Shown: positions 37,107-46,108 of the stretch, one piece after another
Layout: the number at the start of each line of letters is the position of its first letter
Position numbering within the stretch: the stretch's first letter is position 1
Assembly (NCBI GenBank): GCA_018266075.1
Contig: JAFEBB010000002.1
Location: forward strand, 62,001-126,000
Origin: Deltaproteobacteria bacterium
GTDB lineage: Bacteria > Myxococcota > Myxococcia > Myxococcales > SZAS-1
Length of the DNA: 64,000 nucleotides
Direction of reading: 5' to 3'
Translations under genes and position numbers: made by a program
The notes under the pieces: generated by a model
Databases searched by the model: none
Seen by the model: only the letters and a program-made list of their open reading frames with translations
What the model was told of the DNA's origin: nothing

Positions 37107-37853
37107 TCACGCCTCCCCCTTCGCCAGCGCGCGCAAGAACGCCTCCGCCGTCACCGGCTGCGCGAGCTGCCCGCGCTCCGACTCCGCCAACCGATTCGCA
37201 AACAGCGCCGCGAGCTGCAGCGCCAGCTTGTCGCGCGAGGGCGTCTCGAGCAGCGGCGCGCGCCCGAGGAACCCGAGCACGAGCTCGAGCTGCGCGGGCG
37301 AGAGCGGCGCCTGGCCGGGCTTGGCCGTGGGCGGCGGCGCCTGGTAGCGCGACAGATCGAAATCGCGCTCGCGGATGACCACCGTGCCGGCCACGAGATC
37401 GCCCAACCGTCGACTGGGGTGCGTGGCCATCAGCGACACCACGCCCGTCATGTAGAAGACCGGCAGGAAGTCGACGCCGCGGCAGAGGTTTCGCAGCGCG
37501 AGGTCCACGAAGGTGGCCGGCGAGCCGTCGCCGCGCACGACCCGAAGCTTGAGCAGGCGCTTGCCCGGCGTCTGGCCGTGCCACGCCGTCTCGAACGCCA
37601 GCGCGTAGCCCCAGTTGGTGAAGAAGAATCCCACCACGAGCAGGATCTGCACCGTGGCGCTCAGCCCGCCGAACTGGGTGAAGTCGAAGGTGCGGAAGTA
37701 GGTGATGGTGAAGCCCACCGTGAACCAGGTGGTGGCGATGATGCTCGCGTCGATGAGCCAGGCCAGCGCGCGGTGGCCCAGGCCCGCCACGTCGATGTCG
37801 AGGGCCACCGCCTCGGGCGTGGCGATCTCCAAGCTGGCCGCCGGCTGTGTCAT
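37107..37853 (-). CDS. RDD family membrane protein
   Basis: A 248-residue membrane protein. The RDD domain (about 20-165) begins GHRALAWLIDASIIATTWF, with the diagnostic Arg and Asp, and continues with helices (FFFTNWGYALAFE, GQTPGKRLLKLRVVRGDG) and the LGDLVAGTVVI end motif. A soluble C-terminal tail (170-248) has a Pro/Ala linker and a charged helical region. RDD proteins are linked to ion or small-molecule transport but are mostly uncharacterised. It leads a likely operon with SpoIIM-like, DUF4261-like and CpXC genes. TATGCT lies eight bases before the start without a ribosome-binding site. Confidence 0.85.
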   Translation of the reverse strand: MTQPAASLEIATPEAVALDIDVAGLGHRALAWLIDASIIATTWFTVGFTITYFRTFDFTQFGGLSATVQILLVVGFFFTNWGYALAFETAWHGQTPGKRLLKLRVVRGDGSPATFVDLALRNLCRGVDFLPVFYMTGVVSLMATHPSRRLGDLVAGTVVIRERDFDLSRYQAPPPTAKPGQAPLSPAQLELVLGFLGRAPLLETPSRDKLALQLAALFANRLAESERGQLAQPVTAEAFLRALAKGEA

Positions 37854-37861
37854 CGGCGCGA

Positions 37862-37867
37862 AGCATA
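37862..37867 (-). promoter_or_regulatory. Putative -10 hexamer (TATGCT) before the RDD gene
   Basis: Minus-strand TATGCT, eight bases before the ATG at 37853, identical in sequence and spacing to the element before the MBL-fold gene. No -35 match at 16-18 bases. Confidence 0.35.
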
Positions 37868-37932
37868 GCAGCGCACCCGTGTGTCACCGAGCGCGGCGCC
37901 GTGGTACATGGTGCCGCTCTTGGAGGTTCACC

Positions 37933-38529
37933 ATGCGCGCGTCCCTGGCGACTCTCACGGCGGTGCTGGCCCTGTCGGCCACCGGCTGCCTCGAGCCCGA
38001 CCACATCGAGCTGGATCCCCAGAGCCTCACCTTCACCCGCAGGGGCGATCAGGTCTGGGTGCACGCCATCTTCAAGGACAGCAAAGGCAAGCAGTTCACC
38101 AAGCAGCCGGCCACCTGGAGCTCCAGCAACGACAAGGTCGCCACGGTGGACAACAAGGAGAAGCCGGGGAACGTGGTGGCCGTTGGTCCGGGACACGCCA
38201 CCATCACCGTCAAGGGAGAGGGCAATCTCATGGCAGAGCTCTCCGTGGACGTGGTCACGGTGGAGAAGCTCTCGGTGGAGCCGAACCCGGTGAAGATGAC
38301 CGTCGACAGCGAGCGCGTGGCACCGAAGATCCTGGCCCTCGACGTGAACGGCCACCTGCTCAAGGACCGCAAGGCGCACATCAAGTGCGCCAACGAGAAG
38401 ATCTGCAACTCCGACGGCGACGGCATCTGGCCCGCGGGCGACCCGGGCGAGACCACGGCGGAGGTGGCCGTCGACGACAAGACGGTCACCGTGCAGGTGG
38501 TGGTCGAGGGCGGGAAGAAGAAGAAATGA
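37933..38529 (+). CDS. Big2 (bacterial Ig-like) domain lipoprotein
   Basis: A 198-residue lipoprotein. The signal peptide ends in lipobox SATGC (Cys near 20). One Big2 domain follows (about 25-110: LDPQSLTFTRRGDQ, WSSSNDKVATVD, VAVGPGHATITV), then a second, weaker Ig-like repeat (about 112-190) with a CANEKIC pair and a Lys-rich end. Such lipoproteins are usually surface-exposed Ig folds. GGAGG is well placed before the ATG. It diverges from the RDD gene across an 80-base gap. Function otherwise unknown. Confidence 0.8.
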   Translation: MRASLATLTAVLALSATGCLEPDHIELDPQSLTFTRRGDQVWVHAIFKDSKGKQFTKQPATWSSSNDKVATVDNKEKPGNVVAVGPGHATITVKGEGNLMAELSVDVVTVEKLSVEPNPVKMTVDSERVAPKILALDVNGHLLKDRKAHIKCANEKICNSDGDGIWPAGDPGETTAEVAVDDKTVTVQVVVEGGKKKK

Positions 38530-38561
38530 AGCGGGCGGCGTGGTAGCTACGCCGCGGATTT

Positions 38562-38634
<73 letters not shown>

Positions 38635-38673
38635 TTTCAGTTTCTCTTCGAATCCAGTGCACGCGCGCGCGGG

Positions 38674-38679
38674 TATCCT
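38674..38679 (+). promoter_or_regulatory. Putative -10 hexamer (TATCCT) before the 143-residue gene
   Basis: TATCCT ends six bases before the ATG at 38686, with no Shine-Dalgarno between. The identical word precedes the haloperoxidase gene at nearly the same distance. Confidence 0.35.
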
Positions 38680-38685
38680 GAAGGC

Positions 38686-39117
38686 ATGGGACACTCTGCA
38701 CCCGAGCAGGCCGACTGGATCGAAGAGCGCCTGAAGCGTGTGGCTCCTGCCGAAGTCGAGCGTCTCGCGCTCCGCTGGCTCGACCACGCGATGCGCGAGA
38801 TCCTGCCACTTTCCTACGAGCGCGCGGGTCTCGCAACCGAAGCTGCTGCCATGCGAGGACAGCCGCCCCTGTCGAGTCGCGCGGCGATTGCAGATGCGTA
38901 CGCGCGCGCATTTTCGAAGAAGCTCCCGACTGAAAACATCAATGTGCTCGCTGCGCACTACGACGCCGCAGGGTCGCTCACGCAACTCGTCGAAGAGTTC
39001 TCGGTTTGGCGCTGCTGCTTCTCGGCGGTGATGACGTCGCGCATGGTGTACGGCGACGACCGAATCATGAATCTCATGAAGGCCGATCTGGGAATTGACG
39101 AGGGCGTCGACGGATGA
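38686..39117 (+). CDS. Hypothetical soluble protein after tRNA-Lys
   Basis: A 143-residue protein with an acidic helical start (EQADWIEERLKRVAPAEVERLALRWLDHAMREIL), a central basic stretch, and a C-terminal part with WRCCFSAVMTSRMVYGDD. No family recognised. Codon third positions are GC-rich like real neighbours, so it is probably expressed, although somewhat less so than its neighbours. It lies directly downstream of the tRNA gene, a frequent spot for acquired genes, but no integrase or repeat is near. Confidence 0.5.
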   Translation: MGHSAPEQADWIEERLKRVAPAEVERLALRWLDHAMREILPLSYERAGLATEAAAMRGQPPLSSRAAIADAYARAFSKKLPTENINVLAAHYDAAGSLTQLVEEFSVWRCCFSAVMTSRMVYGDDRIMNLMKADLGIDEGVDG

Positions 39118-39206
39118 CGCCGCTCGCCTGGCACGAGCGCGTCTGAGCGCTCGCTCGCCCCCAGGCGCGTTTCCCCCGAGTCGCATTTCGGATAGTCAGC
39201 TCTCAG

Positions 39207-40781
39207 ATGAGCTCTCCGACCCGCACTTCTCCCCCGACCGATGCCGAGCCGCGCGCCGCGGTCTCCGTCGAAGACGCCGCGCAGTGCACCCGCGTCCTCG
39301 AAACGCTCATCGCCGAGCCTCTCTTGCTTCTGGCGCTTCCGGAGCCGACGCGAATCGGGTTGCTGAGTGCGGCGGGGCGTCTTGCGCCCCCGCCGCGCGC
39401 CGAGAAGCAACGGCTGCTCAAGGCGGAGCGGCGCGCCCACCGTGAAGCCAAGCGCACCCGCGATCGTGAGCGTGTGGCCACGACGCAGATCCGCACCCTC
39501 CGCAAGTCGCCGGTCTTCGAGGCGCCGCCGCAGCTCGAGGCCGGTCACACCGAACCGGCGGATCCGCCTCCGCAGCTCGAGACGCCGCGCGACTGCTACG
39601 TCTGCAAAGCGGAGTACCGCGAGCTGCACTTCTTCTACGACTCGCTGTGCCCCTCCTGCGCCAGGTTCAACTACGCCAAGCGCGCGCAGCACGCCCCGCT
39701 CGACGGCAAGGTCGCGCTCATCACGGGCGCGCGGGTGAAGATTGGCTTCCAGGCCTCGCTGATGCTCCTGCGCTCCGGCGCCCGCGTCATTGCGACCACG
39801 CGCTTCCCGAATGACGCGGCGCTGCGCTACGCACGCGAGCCCGACTTCGACCGCTGGAGGCACCGGCTCCACCTCCACGGCCTCGACCTGCGTCACGCGC
39901 CGAGCGTGGAGCTCTTCGCGCGCCACATCGAGCAGACGCACGACCGGCTCGACATCCTCATCAACAACGCCGCGCAGACCGTGCGCCGGCCGCCTGGCTG
40001 GTACGCACACCTCGCCGGGCTCGAATCGCAGCACGCGAACGAGCTCCCTTCGCAGACGCGGCCGCTCCTCGCCAACCACGTCCGCTGCGTGGAAGAGCTG
40101 GCCGGCCACGCGGAGCCGGCGGGTTCGTCCAGCGCGCTCGCGCCGAGCTGGCGCAGCGGCGATCCCACCCTTGGAATTCGCGCCTCGGCGGCGTTGTCGC
40201 AGGTGCCCTACGCGCTCGAGCAAGAGGGAGATGTGCAGGCGCTCTTTCCCCAAGGCCGCTTCGACGCCGATCTCCAGCAGGTGGATCTGCGCAGCGTGAA
40301 CACCTGGCGCCTCACCCTCGGCGAGGTCGCGACCGCCGAGATGCTCGAGGTCCACCTGGTGAATGCCGTCGCGCCCTTCATTCTGTGTGGAAAGCTCAAG
40401 CCGCTCATGCTGCGGGAGCGCTCCGAGCCCGGGCACATCGTCAATGTCTCCGCGATGGAGGGCAGCTTCTCGCGCGGAACCAAGACCGACAAACACCCGC
40501 ATACCAACATGGCCAAGGCCGCGCTCAACATGATGACGCTGACCTCGGCGCCCGACTACGCGCGCAGCGGCATCTACATGAACGCCGCCGACACCGGCTG
40601 GGTGACCGACGAAGATCCCGCCGCGCACGCCGAGCGCAAGACCCGGGAGTTCGACTTCCAGCCGCCGCTCGACATCGTGGATGGCGCAGCACGAATCATC
40701 GACCCGGTCTTCTCTGCGATCCGGACCGGCAACTTCGTCTGGGGCAACTTCTTCAAGGATTACTTCCCGACGAACTGGTGA
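39207..40781 (+). CDS. Atypical short-chain dehydrogenase/reductase with N-terminal Cys motif region
   Basis: A 524-residue protein. The first 125 residues are polar (Arg/Glu/Ala) and likely disordered. At about 131-152 a CYVC...CPSC pair suggests a small zinc knuckle. The Rossmann domain follows: LITGARVKIG near 170 (nucleotide loop), DILINNAAQTVR near 250 (NNAA) and NVSAMEG near 415 (catalytic Ser). The usual YxxxK is replaced: the Lys is in HTNMAKAALNM but the Tyr position is Thr. The substrate loop is also long (40 residues after the NNAA strand). I recall similar sequences among bacterial and plant oxidoreductases of unknown substrate, so this may be an atypical subclass rather than a dead enzyme. 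Confidence 0.75.
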   Translation: MSSPTRTSPPTDAEPRAAVSVEDAAQCTRVLETLIAEPLLLLALPEPTRIGLLSAAGRLAPPPRAEKQRLLKAERRAHREAKRTRDRERVATTQIRTLRKSPVFEAPPQLEAGHTEPADPPPQLETPRDCYVCKAEYRELHFFYDSLCPSCARFNYAKRAQHAPLDGKVALITGARVKIGFQASLMLLRSGARVIATTRFPNDAALRYAREPDFDRWRHRLHLHGLDLRHAPSVELFARHIEQTHDRLDILINNAAQTVRRPPGWYAHLAGLESQHANELPSQTRPLLANHVRCVEELAGHAEPAGSSSALAPSWRSGDPTLGIRASAALSQVPYALEQEGDVQALFPQGRFDADLQQVDLRSVNTWRLTLGEVATAEMLEVHLVNAVAPFILCGKLKPLMLRERSEPGHIVNVSAMEGSFSRGTKTDKHPHTNMAKAALNMMTLTSAPDYARSGIYMNAADTGWVTDEDPAAHAERKTREFDFQPPLDIVDGAARIIDPVFSAIRTGNFVWGNFFKDYFPTNW

Positions 40782-40870
40782 ATAGAGAGCTTCTGCCCGG
40801 GGGCTCGGTCGCCCGCTCGCTTGGATTAGGTGGGATCCCATTCATTTGCCGCTCGCGTCTCGACGCGCGG

Positions 40871-40876
40871 TATCCT
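40871..40876 (+). promoter_or_regulatory. Putative -10 hexamer (TATCCT) before the haloperoxidase gene
   Basis: TATCCT ends seven bases before the ATG at 40884. A TTGCCG lies upstream at 19 bases. No ribosome-binding site in the gap. Confidence 0.35.
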
Positions 40877-40883
40877 GGTGCGC

Positions 40884-42437
40884 ATGCCGATCCTCCTCGC
40901 GCTCGCCCTGGTCGCCGCGCCGGCGCCGAAGCCGCCCTCGGTCGCCAAGGACACCGGGCAGGTGCTCATCGCGCCGGGCGACGCGGGCTTCATCCACCGC
41001 CTGCCGGATCCGGGCTTCAAGCCCACGGTCGCGTACCAATGGCTGGACACGCTGCTCGAGGCCTCGGGCCGCGACGCCGACCGCAACAGCCCACGCCCGA
41101 CCATCCTCTCGCGCACCATGGCCGTCACGCTCACCGCCATGTACGACGCCTGGGCCGCCTACGACGACAAGGCCGTGGGCACACGCCTCGGCGGCAAGCT
41201 GCGCCGTCCGGCGGCGGAGCGCACCCAGGCCAACAAGGAGAAGGCGATCTCGTACGCGGCCTATCGCACGCTGCTCTTCGTCTATCCCGACGACGCGGCC
41301 TTCATCACCGGCAAGCTCAAGGCGCTGGGCTACGACCCGGCCGACGCGTCGACGGATCCCAAGACGCCCGCAGGCGTGGGCAACGCGGCCGCCGCGGCGC
41401 TCATCGAGTACCGCAAGCACGACGGCGCCAATCAGCTCGGCGACGAGAAGGGCGGCAGCGGCAAGCCCTACGCCGACTACTCCGGCTACAAGCCTGTGAA
41501 CACGCCGGACCACGTGGTCGACGCCACGCGCTGGATGCCCATTCCCTTCTCCGACAAGCACGGCGGCACCGTGTCGCCGGGCTTCCTCACGCCGTTCTGG
41601 GGCCAGGTGAAGCCGTTCGCGCTCGAGCGCGGCGATCAGTTCCGCCCGCCGCCGCCGCCGAAGTGGGGCTCGCCGGAGCTCAAGCGCGACATCGCAGAAT
41701 TGGTCGACGTCGACGGACACCTCACCCTCGAGCAAAAGACCGTCGTCGAGTTCATGCGTGAAGGGCCGCACTCCACGGGGCAGTCCGGGCACTGGCTGCA
41801 GTTCGCGCAGGACGTCTCGCGCCGCGATCACCAGACGCTCGACCAGGACGTGAAGCTCTTCTTCGCCGTGTCGAACGTGGAGATGGACGCCTTCATCGCC
41901 TGCTGGGAGTCGAAGCGCTACTACGACACCTCGCGGCCCTACTGGTGGGCGCGCATGACGTACAAGGGCAAGAAGATCCCCTCGTGGCTCGGACCCGGGA
42001 AGGGGTTTGCGATGGAGCCGGGCGAGCAGTGGCGCCCGTTCTCGCCCGACGAGTTCCTCACCCCGCCGTTCCCGGGCTACGTGAGCGGCCACGCCACCGC
42101 GAGCGGCGCCGGCTCGCGCATGCTCGAGCTCTTCACCGGCAGCGATCGCTACGGCGCTACGGCGATCCAGTCGGCCGGCTGGATGACCGAGCCCGATGCG
42201 ACGACCGCGCAGATGCAGGCGCGCGAGGGCAAGCTCGCGAGCGACGTGCCCGAGTCGAAGGAGATCCGCATCGAGCTGCCCACGTTCACGCGCGTGGCGG
42301 AGATCGCGGCGCTCTCGCGCATGTGGGGCGGGTACCACATCCGCACCGACAACGAGGAAGGCCTCATCGTTGGGCGCAAGATCGCGATGTACGAGTGGCC
42401 CAAGTTCCAGGCCTACTTCGAAGGCACCGCGCGCTGA
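40884..42437 (+). CDS. Vanadium-dependent haloperoxidase/acid phosphatase-superfamily protein
   Basis: A 517-residue protein with a short N-terminal leader (MPILLALALVAAPAPK), so probably exported. The vanadate/phosphate pocket signature is complete: K-x6-RP in SKRYYDTSRP, a (P)SGH-type VSGHATASG, and SR-x5-H-x3-D in SRMWGGYHIRTD. In vanadium chloroperoxidases these residues hold vanadate and the active His. The same set occurs in class A acid phosphatases and PAP2 enzymes. Length and the extra N-terminal domain (about 1-250) favour the haloperoxidase side. Likely reaction: peroxide-dependent halide oxidation, but phosphatase activity is possible. Its stop lies three bases from the convergent aldo/keto reductase. 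Confidence 0.82.
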   Translation: MPILLALALVAAPAPKPPSVAKDTGQVLIAPGDAGFIHRLPDPGFKPTVAYQWLDTLLEASGRDADRNSPRPTILSRTMAVTLTAMYDAWAAYDDKAVGTRLGGKLRRPAAERTQANKEKAISYAAYRTLLFVYPDDAAFITGKLKALGYDPADASTDPKTPAGVGNAAAAALIEYRKHDGANQLGDEKGGSGKPYADYSGYKPVNTPDHVVDATRWMPIPFSDKHGGTVSPGFLTPFWGQVKPFALERGDQFRPPPPPKWGSPELKRDIAELVDVDGHLTLEQKTVVEFMREGPHSTGQSGHWLQFAQDVSRRDHQTLDQDVKLFFAVSNVEMDAFIACWESKRYYDTSRPYWWARMTYKGKKIPSWLGPGKGFAMEPGEQWRPFSPDEFLTPPFPGYVSGHATASGAGSRMLELFTGSDRYGATAIQSAGWMTEPDATTAQMQAREGKLASDVPESKEIRIELPTFTRVAEIAALSRMWGGYHIRTDNEEGLIVGRKIAMYEWPKFQAYFEGTAR

Positions 42438-42440
42438 CGG

Positions 42441-43385
42441 CTACTCCGACGCCTTCGTGAGCGTCGCGAGCGCGTCGGCCGTGAGCGCGACCGTCACCGA
42501 GGGAAGCAGCTCGCGCAGCTGATCCACCGTTCGCGCGGACGCAATCGGCGCAGCCACCGTCGGCTGCACCCGCAGCCACGCGAGCGCCACCGCCGCCACC
42601 GGCACCCGGTGCGCGGCCGCGATGCGATCCAGCGCCGCGAGCACCCGCAGCCCGCGCTCGTTCAGGTACTGCGACGCGCCGCCCGCGCGCGCCGAGTCCA
42701 CCGTCTTGCCCGGCCGGTACTTGCCCGCGAGAAATCCCTTCGCGAGCGAGAAGTAGGGCAGCACGCCGAGCTGGTGCCGCTCGGCGACCGCGCGCAGTCC
42801 GTTGGTCTCGAACCCGCGCTCCACCAGGCTGTAGTGCGGCTGCAGCGCGACGGGCGCGTGCAGACCGCTCGCCCTCGTGGCCGCGAACCAGCCGTCGAGG
42901 CGCTCCGCCGTGAAGTTCGACGGCGCGATGTGCCGCACCTTGCCCGCATCCACGAGTCGCGAGAAGGCGCCCGCGATGTCCGCGATGGGCACCTCGAGGT
43001 CGTCGAAGTGCGCGTAGTAGAGGTCGATGCGATCCGTCTGCAGGCGCTGCAGCGACGCGTCGCACGCGGCCTGGACGTTCTTCGGCGCCAGGCCCTTGAA
43101 GTCCGGGTGCCGCGCGACCTTCGTCGCGATCACCATCTGCGCGCGGTTGTTGCGTGCCTTCATCCACGCGCCGATGAGCCGCTCGCTCTCGCCGCCGGTG
43201 TGGCCTTCGACCCATGCCGAGTAGCTGTCGGCGGTGTCGATGAAGTTGCCGCCCGCGGCCGCGTACGCGTCGAGCACCGCGAACGACGTCGCCTCGTCGG
43301 CGGTCCAGCCAAAGACGTTGCCGCCGAGGTTCAGCGGGAAGACGTGGAGATCGCTCTGGCCCAGGCGGATCCGCGGTGCGCTCAT
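42441..43385 (-). CDS. Aldo/keto reductase
   Basis: A 314-residue NAD(P)H-dependent carbonyl reductase on a TIM barrel. The catalytic tetrad is intact: D50 and Y55 in FIDTADSYS, K89 in IATKV, H126 in YYAHFDD. The C-terminal cofactor region is typical (VAAPIASARTVDQLRELL near 285, with the Ser-Ala-Arg that contacts the 2'-phosphate of NADPH). The family is broad, and no specific substrate can be read. It follows the outer-membrane barrel gene with a 49-base gap on the same strand, so it may be read with it, but its function does not obviously belong there. Confidence 0.9.
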   Translation of the reverse strand: MSAPRIRLGQSDLHVFPLNLGGNVFGWTADEATSFAVLDAYAAAGGNFIDTADSYSAWVEGHTGGESERLIGAWMKARNNRAQMVIATKVARHPDFKGLAPKNVQAACDASLQRLQTDRIDLYYAHFDDLEVPIADIAGAFSRLVDAGKVRHIAPSNFTAERLDGWFAATRASGLHAPVALQPHYSLVERGFETNGLRAVAERHQLGVLPYFSLAKGFLAGKYRPGKTVDSARAGGASQYLNERGLRVLAALDRIAAAHRVPVAAVALAWLRVQPTVAAPIASARTVDQLRELLPSVTVALTADALATLTKASE

Positions 43386-43434
43386 GGACCGAAGGATGCG
43401 CAGATTGCTGCGCGCTGCAACGGATTCGTACGCG

Positions 43435-45171
43435 TCAGAAGCGCGCGGTGGCGTTCGCCGCGGCCGTCGTCCCGAGCGGGATGAGCACCGTGTCCGAGGT
43501 CGGCGTGATCGACACCTGCGTGGCGATGAGCGTCTGCAGGCTCAGCCAGCCATTGAGCCGGAAGCGCGTCTCCACCAGCGCGCCCACGCCGTTCTCCGCG
43601 GCGTCGGTGTTGATGGCCGGCGCCCAGGCGTAGAAGTACGAGGCGCGCACGCGGAGCTGCACCGTCTGCCCGGGCAGCATCGCCGCCTCGACGTACGCGT
43701 CCCGACCGGCCATCCAGCCAAAGTTCTCGTCGTAGCCCACGCTCATTCCGCCGAACGTCCCGAGCATCCGCGGCATGCTTAGCTCCGTGCCGACGACCGT
43801 GCGATGCAGGCCGCTGTCGAGGTCGCGGCTGAAGCTGGCGAGGCCAGTGATGCTGACGGTGTCGAAGAGGTACGACGCCGCGCCCTGCGCGTGCAGCGAC
43901 GCGTCGGTGAAGTCGGCGAGCTCGGGATGCAGGAGCTGATCGATGGCGCTGTCCTCGTAGCGCACGCTCGCCCAGACCTGCGCGTGATCCGTCGGCCGCG
44001 CGTTCACGCTGAAGGTGGCGAGGTCGATGAGGTCGGGCGCCTGCACCACGCCCGAGCCCACCCGCAGCTCGGCCGAGGTGTCGAAGCCCTTGCCGATCGA
44101 CCAGAGCGCGAGGCCGTCGAGGCTGAGGTGGAAGCCCGCCCCCGGCACTTCGCGGGCCATCATCACGCCGTCGGCCTGGAACCACGAGCCCGACGCCGAC
44201 GGCCAGGTGCCCGTGACGAACGCGCCCACGAGCGGATTGGTGGTGGGCGCGGTGGTCACCGCGTTGGGGTCGGTGCCGCCGAGCAGGCCCGCCTCGAGGG
44301 TGTGGTCGAGGCTGTGCCAGCTGGCCTGGGCGCCGTCGAGCACGCCCACGCCCGGCGCCTGCGACCAGATGCGGCCCAGTGAGAACGCGAGGTGTGAGGT
44401 GAGCGGGTGGTACGAGATCGCGAGCTCGCGCACGAAGAGCTGGTTGCTGGCCGTCTCCGGGAAGCGGAAGGTCGATGGCCGCTGGAAGTACGACTGCACC
44501 GTGAGGTCGATCGACGCGTGGAAGCCCGCGCCCAGCTCGGCGTCGCGCGCGGCGGCGGTCACGGTCTGCACGAAGTAGCGCGAGCTCGAGGGATCGTTCG
44601 TGGAGAAGTAGGCCTCGGTGAGGCTCAGCTCCGAGTGCAGGTGGTGGCCGGCGAGCGCGTTGAGGCCCGAGGCCTTGCTCTCGAACGCGACCTTCTCGAA
44701 GTGGTTCGGCGCGAGCGCGGCCTTCTCCTGCGCGAGCTGCGCGCCCGTGGGCATGGGCGGCAGCGGCGTGGTGATGGTCTTGGCCTGCTTCGCGGGCGGC
44801 TCCGGCGGACTGAACGCGTCGCCGAGCTTTGGCGTGCCCTGCGCCGCGCAGGTGGCCGAGTGCGGCGACACCGTCGTCACCTGGCACGAGCTCACCGCAC
44901 GTCCGCCGCGCTTCAGCGGCAGGTTCATGCCCACCTGCAAGCCGTCGTCGGCGCCGAGGCCGAGGTACGCGGTCTTCGCGGTCACGTAGACCACCTGCGG
45001 CCCGCCGGGCAGCGAGGTGCGGTGGACCTTCGTCTTCGCCTGCTTCGCTGGCTTGGCGAACTTCGGCGCGGCGGTGTGCTTCTTCGCAAACGCGGGCGTC
45101 GCGCTCAGCACGAGCGCCAGCGCGAGCAGGCTTCGCACGCTGACGCCGCTAGGGCGAGCTGGTGATCGCAT
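43435..45171 (-). CDS. Outer-membrane beta-barrel protein of the multiheme cluster (putative porin)
   Basis: A 578-residue exported protein. The signal peptide ends TPAFA, then a Lys/Ala-rich stretch. A small domain (about 60-120; VVYVTAKTAYLGLG, DDGLQVGMNLPL) resembles the SH3-like FlgT_C-type fold and carries two Cys. The rest is barrel-like, with alternating strands and aromatic girdles (RYFVQTVTAAARDAELGAGFH, ELRVGSGVVQAP, AQVWASVRYEDSA), and it ends in ATARF with a terminal Phe. It overlaps the 3' end of the decaheme gene by 23 bases. In Mtr- and Omb-type conduits a barrel of this kind sheathes a decaheme-type cytochrome, and that is the natural inference here. Confidence 0.7.
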   Translation of the reverse strand: MRSPARPSGVSVRSLLALALVLSATPAFAKKHTAAPKFAKPAKQAKTKVHRTSLPGGPQVVYVTAKTAYLGLGADDGLQVGMNLPLKRGGRAVSSCQVTTVSPHSATCAAQGTPKLGDAFSPPEPPAKQAKTITTPLPPMPTGAQLAQEKAALAPNHFEKVAFESKASGLNALAGHHLHSELSLTEAYFSTNDPSSSRYFVQTVTAAARDAELGAGFHASIDLTVQSYFQRPSTFRFPETASNQLFVRELAISYHPLTSHLAFSLGRIWSQAPGVGVLDGAQASWHSLDHTLEAGLLGGTDPNAVTTAPTTNPLVGAFVTGTWPSASGSWFQADGVMMAREVPGAGFHLSLDGLALWSIGKGFDTSAELRVGSGVVQAPDLIDLATFSVNARPTDHAQVWASVRYEDSAIDQLLHPELADFTDASLHAQGAASYLFDTVSITGLASFSRDLDSGLHRTVVGTELSMPRMLGTFGGMSVGYDENFGWMAGRDAYVEAAMLPGQTVQLRVRASYFYAWAPAINTDAAENGVGALVETRFRLNGWLSLQTLIATQVSITPTSDTVLIPLGTTAAANATARF

Positions 45172-46108
45172 GGCACGCATAGCACTTTTGATCCGAGCAA
45201 TCGTATCCAGGCACGCCGGTGGCACCGTGGAAGCTCGCCGTGGCGTGCAGCGAGTCCATCTTCGAGCACGCGTGCGCGTGGCAGCCCGCGCAGGAGAAGC
45301 TCTGGCCGGTGCAGCTCCCCGGCGCCGTGGTGACGATCCCTTCGTTGTGGCAGGTCTTGCAGCTGATGCCGCTGTGCGGCCCGCCGGTGATCTGGAAGCA
45401 GCGATCGTGGGCGGTGAACTTCGCCGCGTGCCAGGTCGCGCCGGTGTGGCAGGTGGCGCACTGGGTGCCCAAGCCGAGCGCCAGGTGGTTCACCTGGCTG
45501 GTGACGGTGGCGTTGTAGTCGGCCTGGTGGCAGCGCACGCAATCCACGGTGTCGTGCGCGAAGTTCCGGTTGGTGACCGAGGTGTGGCACTCGGTGCAGG
45601 GGATGAACGCGTGCCGGCCCACGAGCGGGAAGTTGGTGAAGCGGTGCGCGTCGACGTTGAAGAGCGGCTGCCAGGTCTGCTCGGTGTGACAGCCCTGGCA
45701 CTGTGCGCCGAACTCGCTCTTGTGCGGATCCTCGTGGCAACCCGCGCAGGTGCGGGAGACCGGCTGGTCGAAGCCGGAGACGTGGCACTCCTTGCAGCCC
45801 GCGCCCGCGTGAGCGCCCTTGAGCGGAAAGCCGGTCTTGTCGTGGTCGAACGCCGCCTGCTTGAAGCCGCTGGTGGTGTGGCACTTCTCGCAGTTGGTGT
45901 CGTCGGCGTTCGCGGCGGCCGCGTTCTGTGAAGCGGGGAAGAGGTTCGGCTTGCTCGTCGACGTCGGCGCGGCAGCGGGCGTCTTCGCGGGCGGCACGCT
46001 CGTCGGCGTCGGGCTCGCGGTCGAAGGTCGCGCGGACGCCGCCAGCGCGCCCATCGAGCCGAGGAGCACCGCACCGCCGAGCAGAAGTGGAAGGACGCGC
46101 GCGGTCAT
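45149..46108 (-). CDS. Ten-heme c-type cytochrome (periplasmic)
   Basis: A 319-residue exported protein: signal peptide (MTARVLPLLLGGAVLL to LAASA), Ser/Thr/Pro linker (25-70), then ten CxxCH heme motifs (CEKCH, CKECH, CAGCH, CQGCH, CTECH, CVRCH, CATCH, CKTCH, CAGCH, CYACH). Interspersed are His residues in FDHDKTGFPLKGAH and FNVDAHRF, likely second-axial ligands. Size and heme number resemble MtrA (about 333 residues, ten hemes), which sits within a porin. The start ATG overlaps the stop of the 20-heme gene as ATGA, and its own end overlaps the barrel gene, so the three are tightly coupled. Confidence 0.9.
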   Translation of the reverse strand: MTARVLPLLLGGAVLLGSMGALAASARPSTASPTPTSVPPAKTPAAAPTSTSKPNLFPASQNAAAANADDTNCEKCHTTSGFKQAAFDHDKTGFPLKGAHAGAGCKECHVSGFDQPVSRTCAGCHEDPHKSEFGAQCQGCHTEQTWQPLFNVDAHRFTNFPLVGRHAFIPCTECHTSVTNRNFAHDTVDCVRCHQADYNATVTSQVNHLALGLGTQCATCHTGATWHAAKFTAHDRCFQITGGPHSGISCKTCHNEGIVTTAPGSCTGQSFSCAGCHAHACSKMDSLHATASFHGATGVPGYDCSDQKCYACHAITSSP

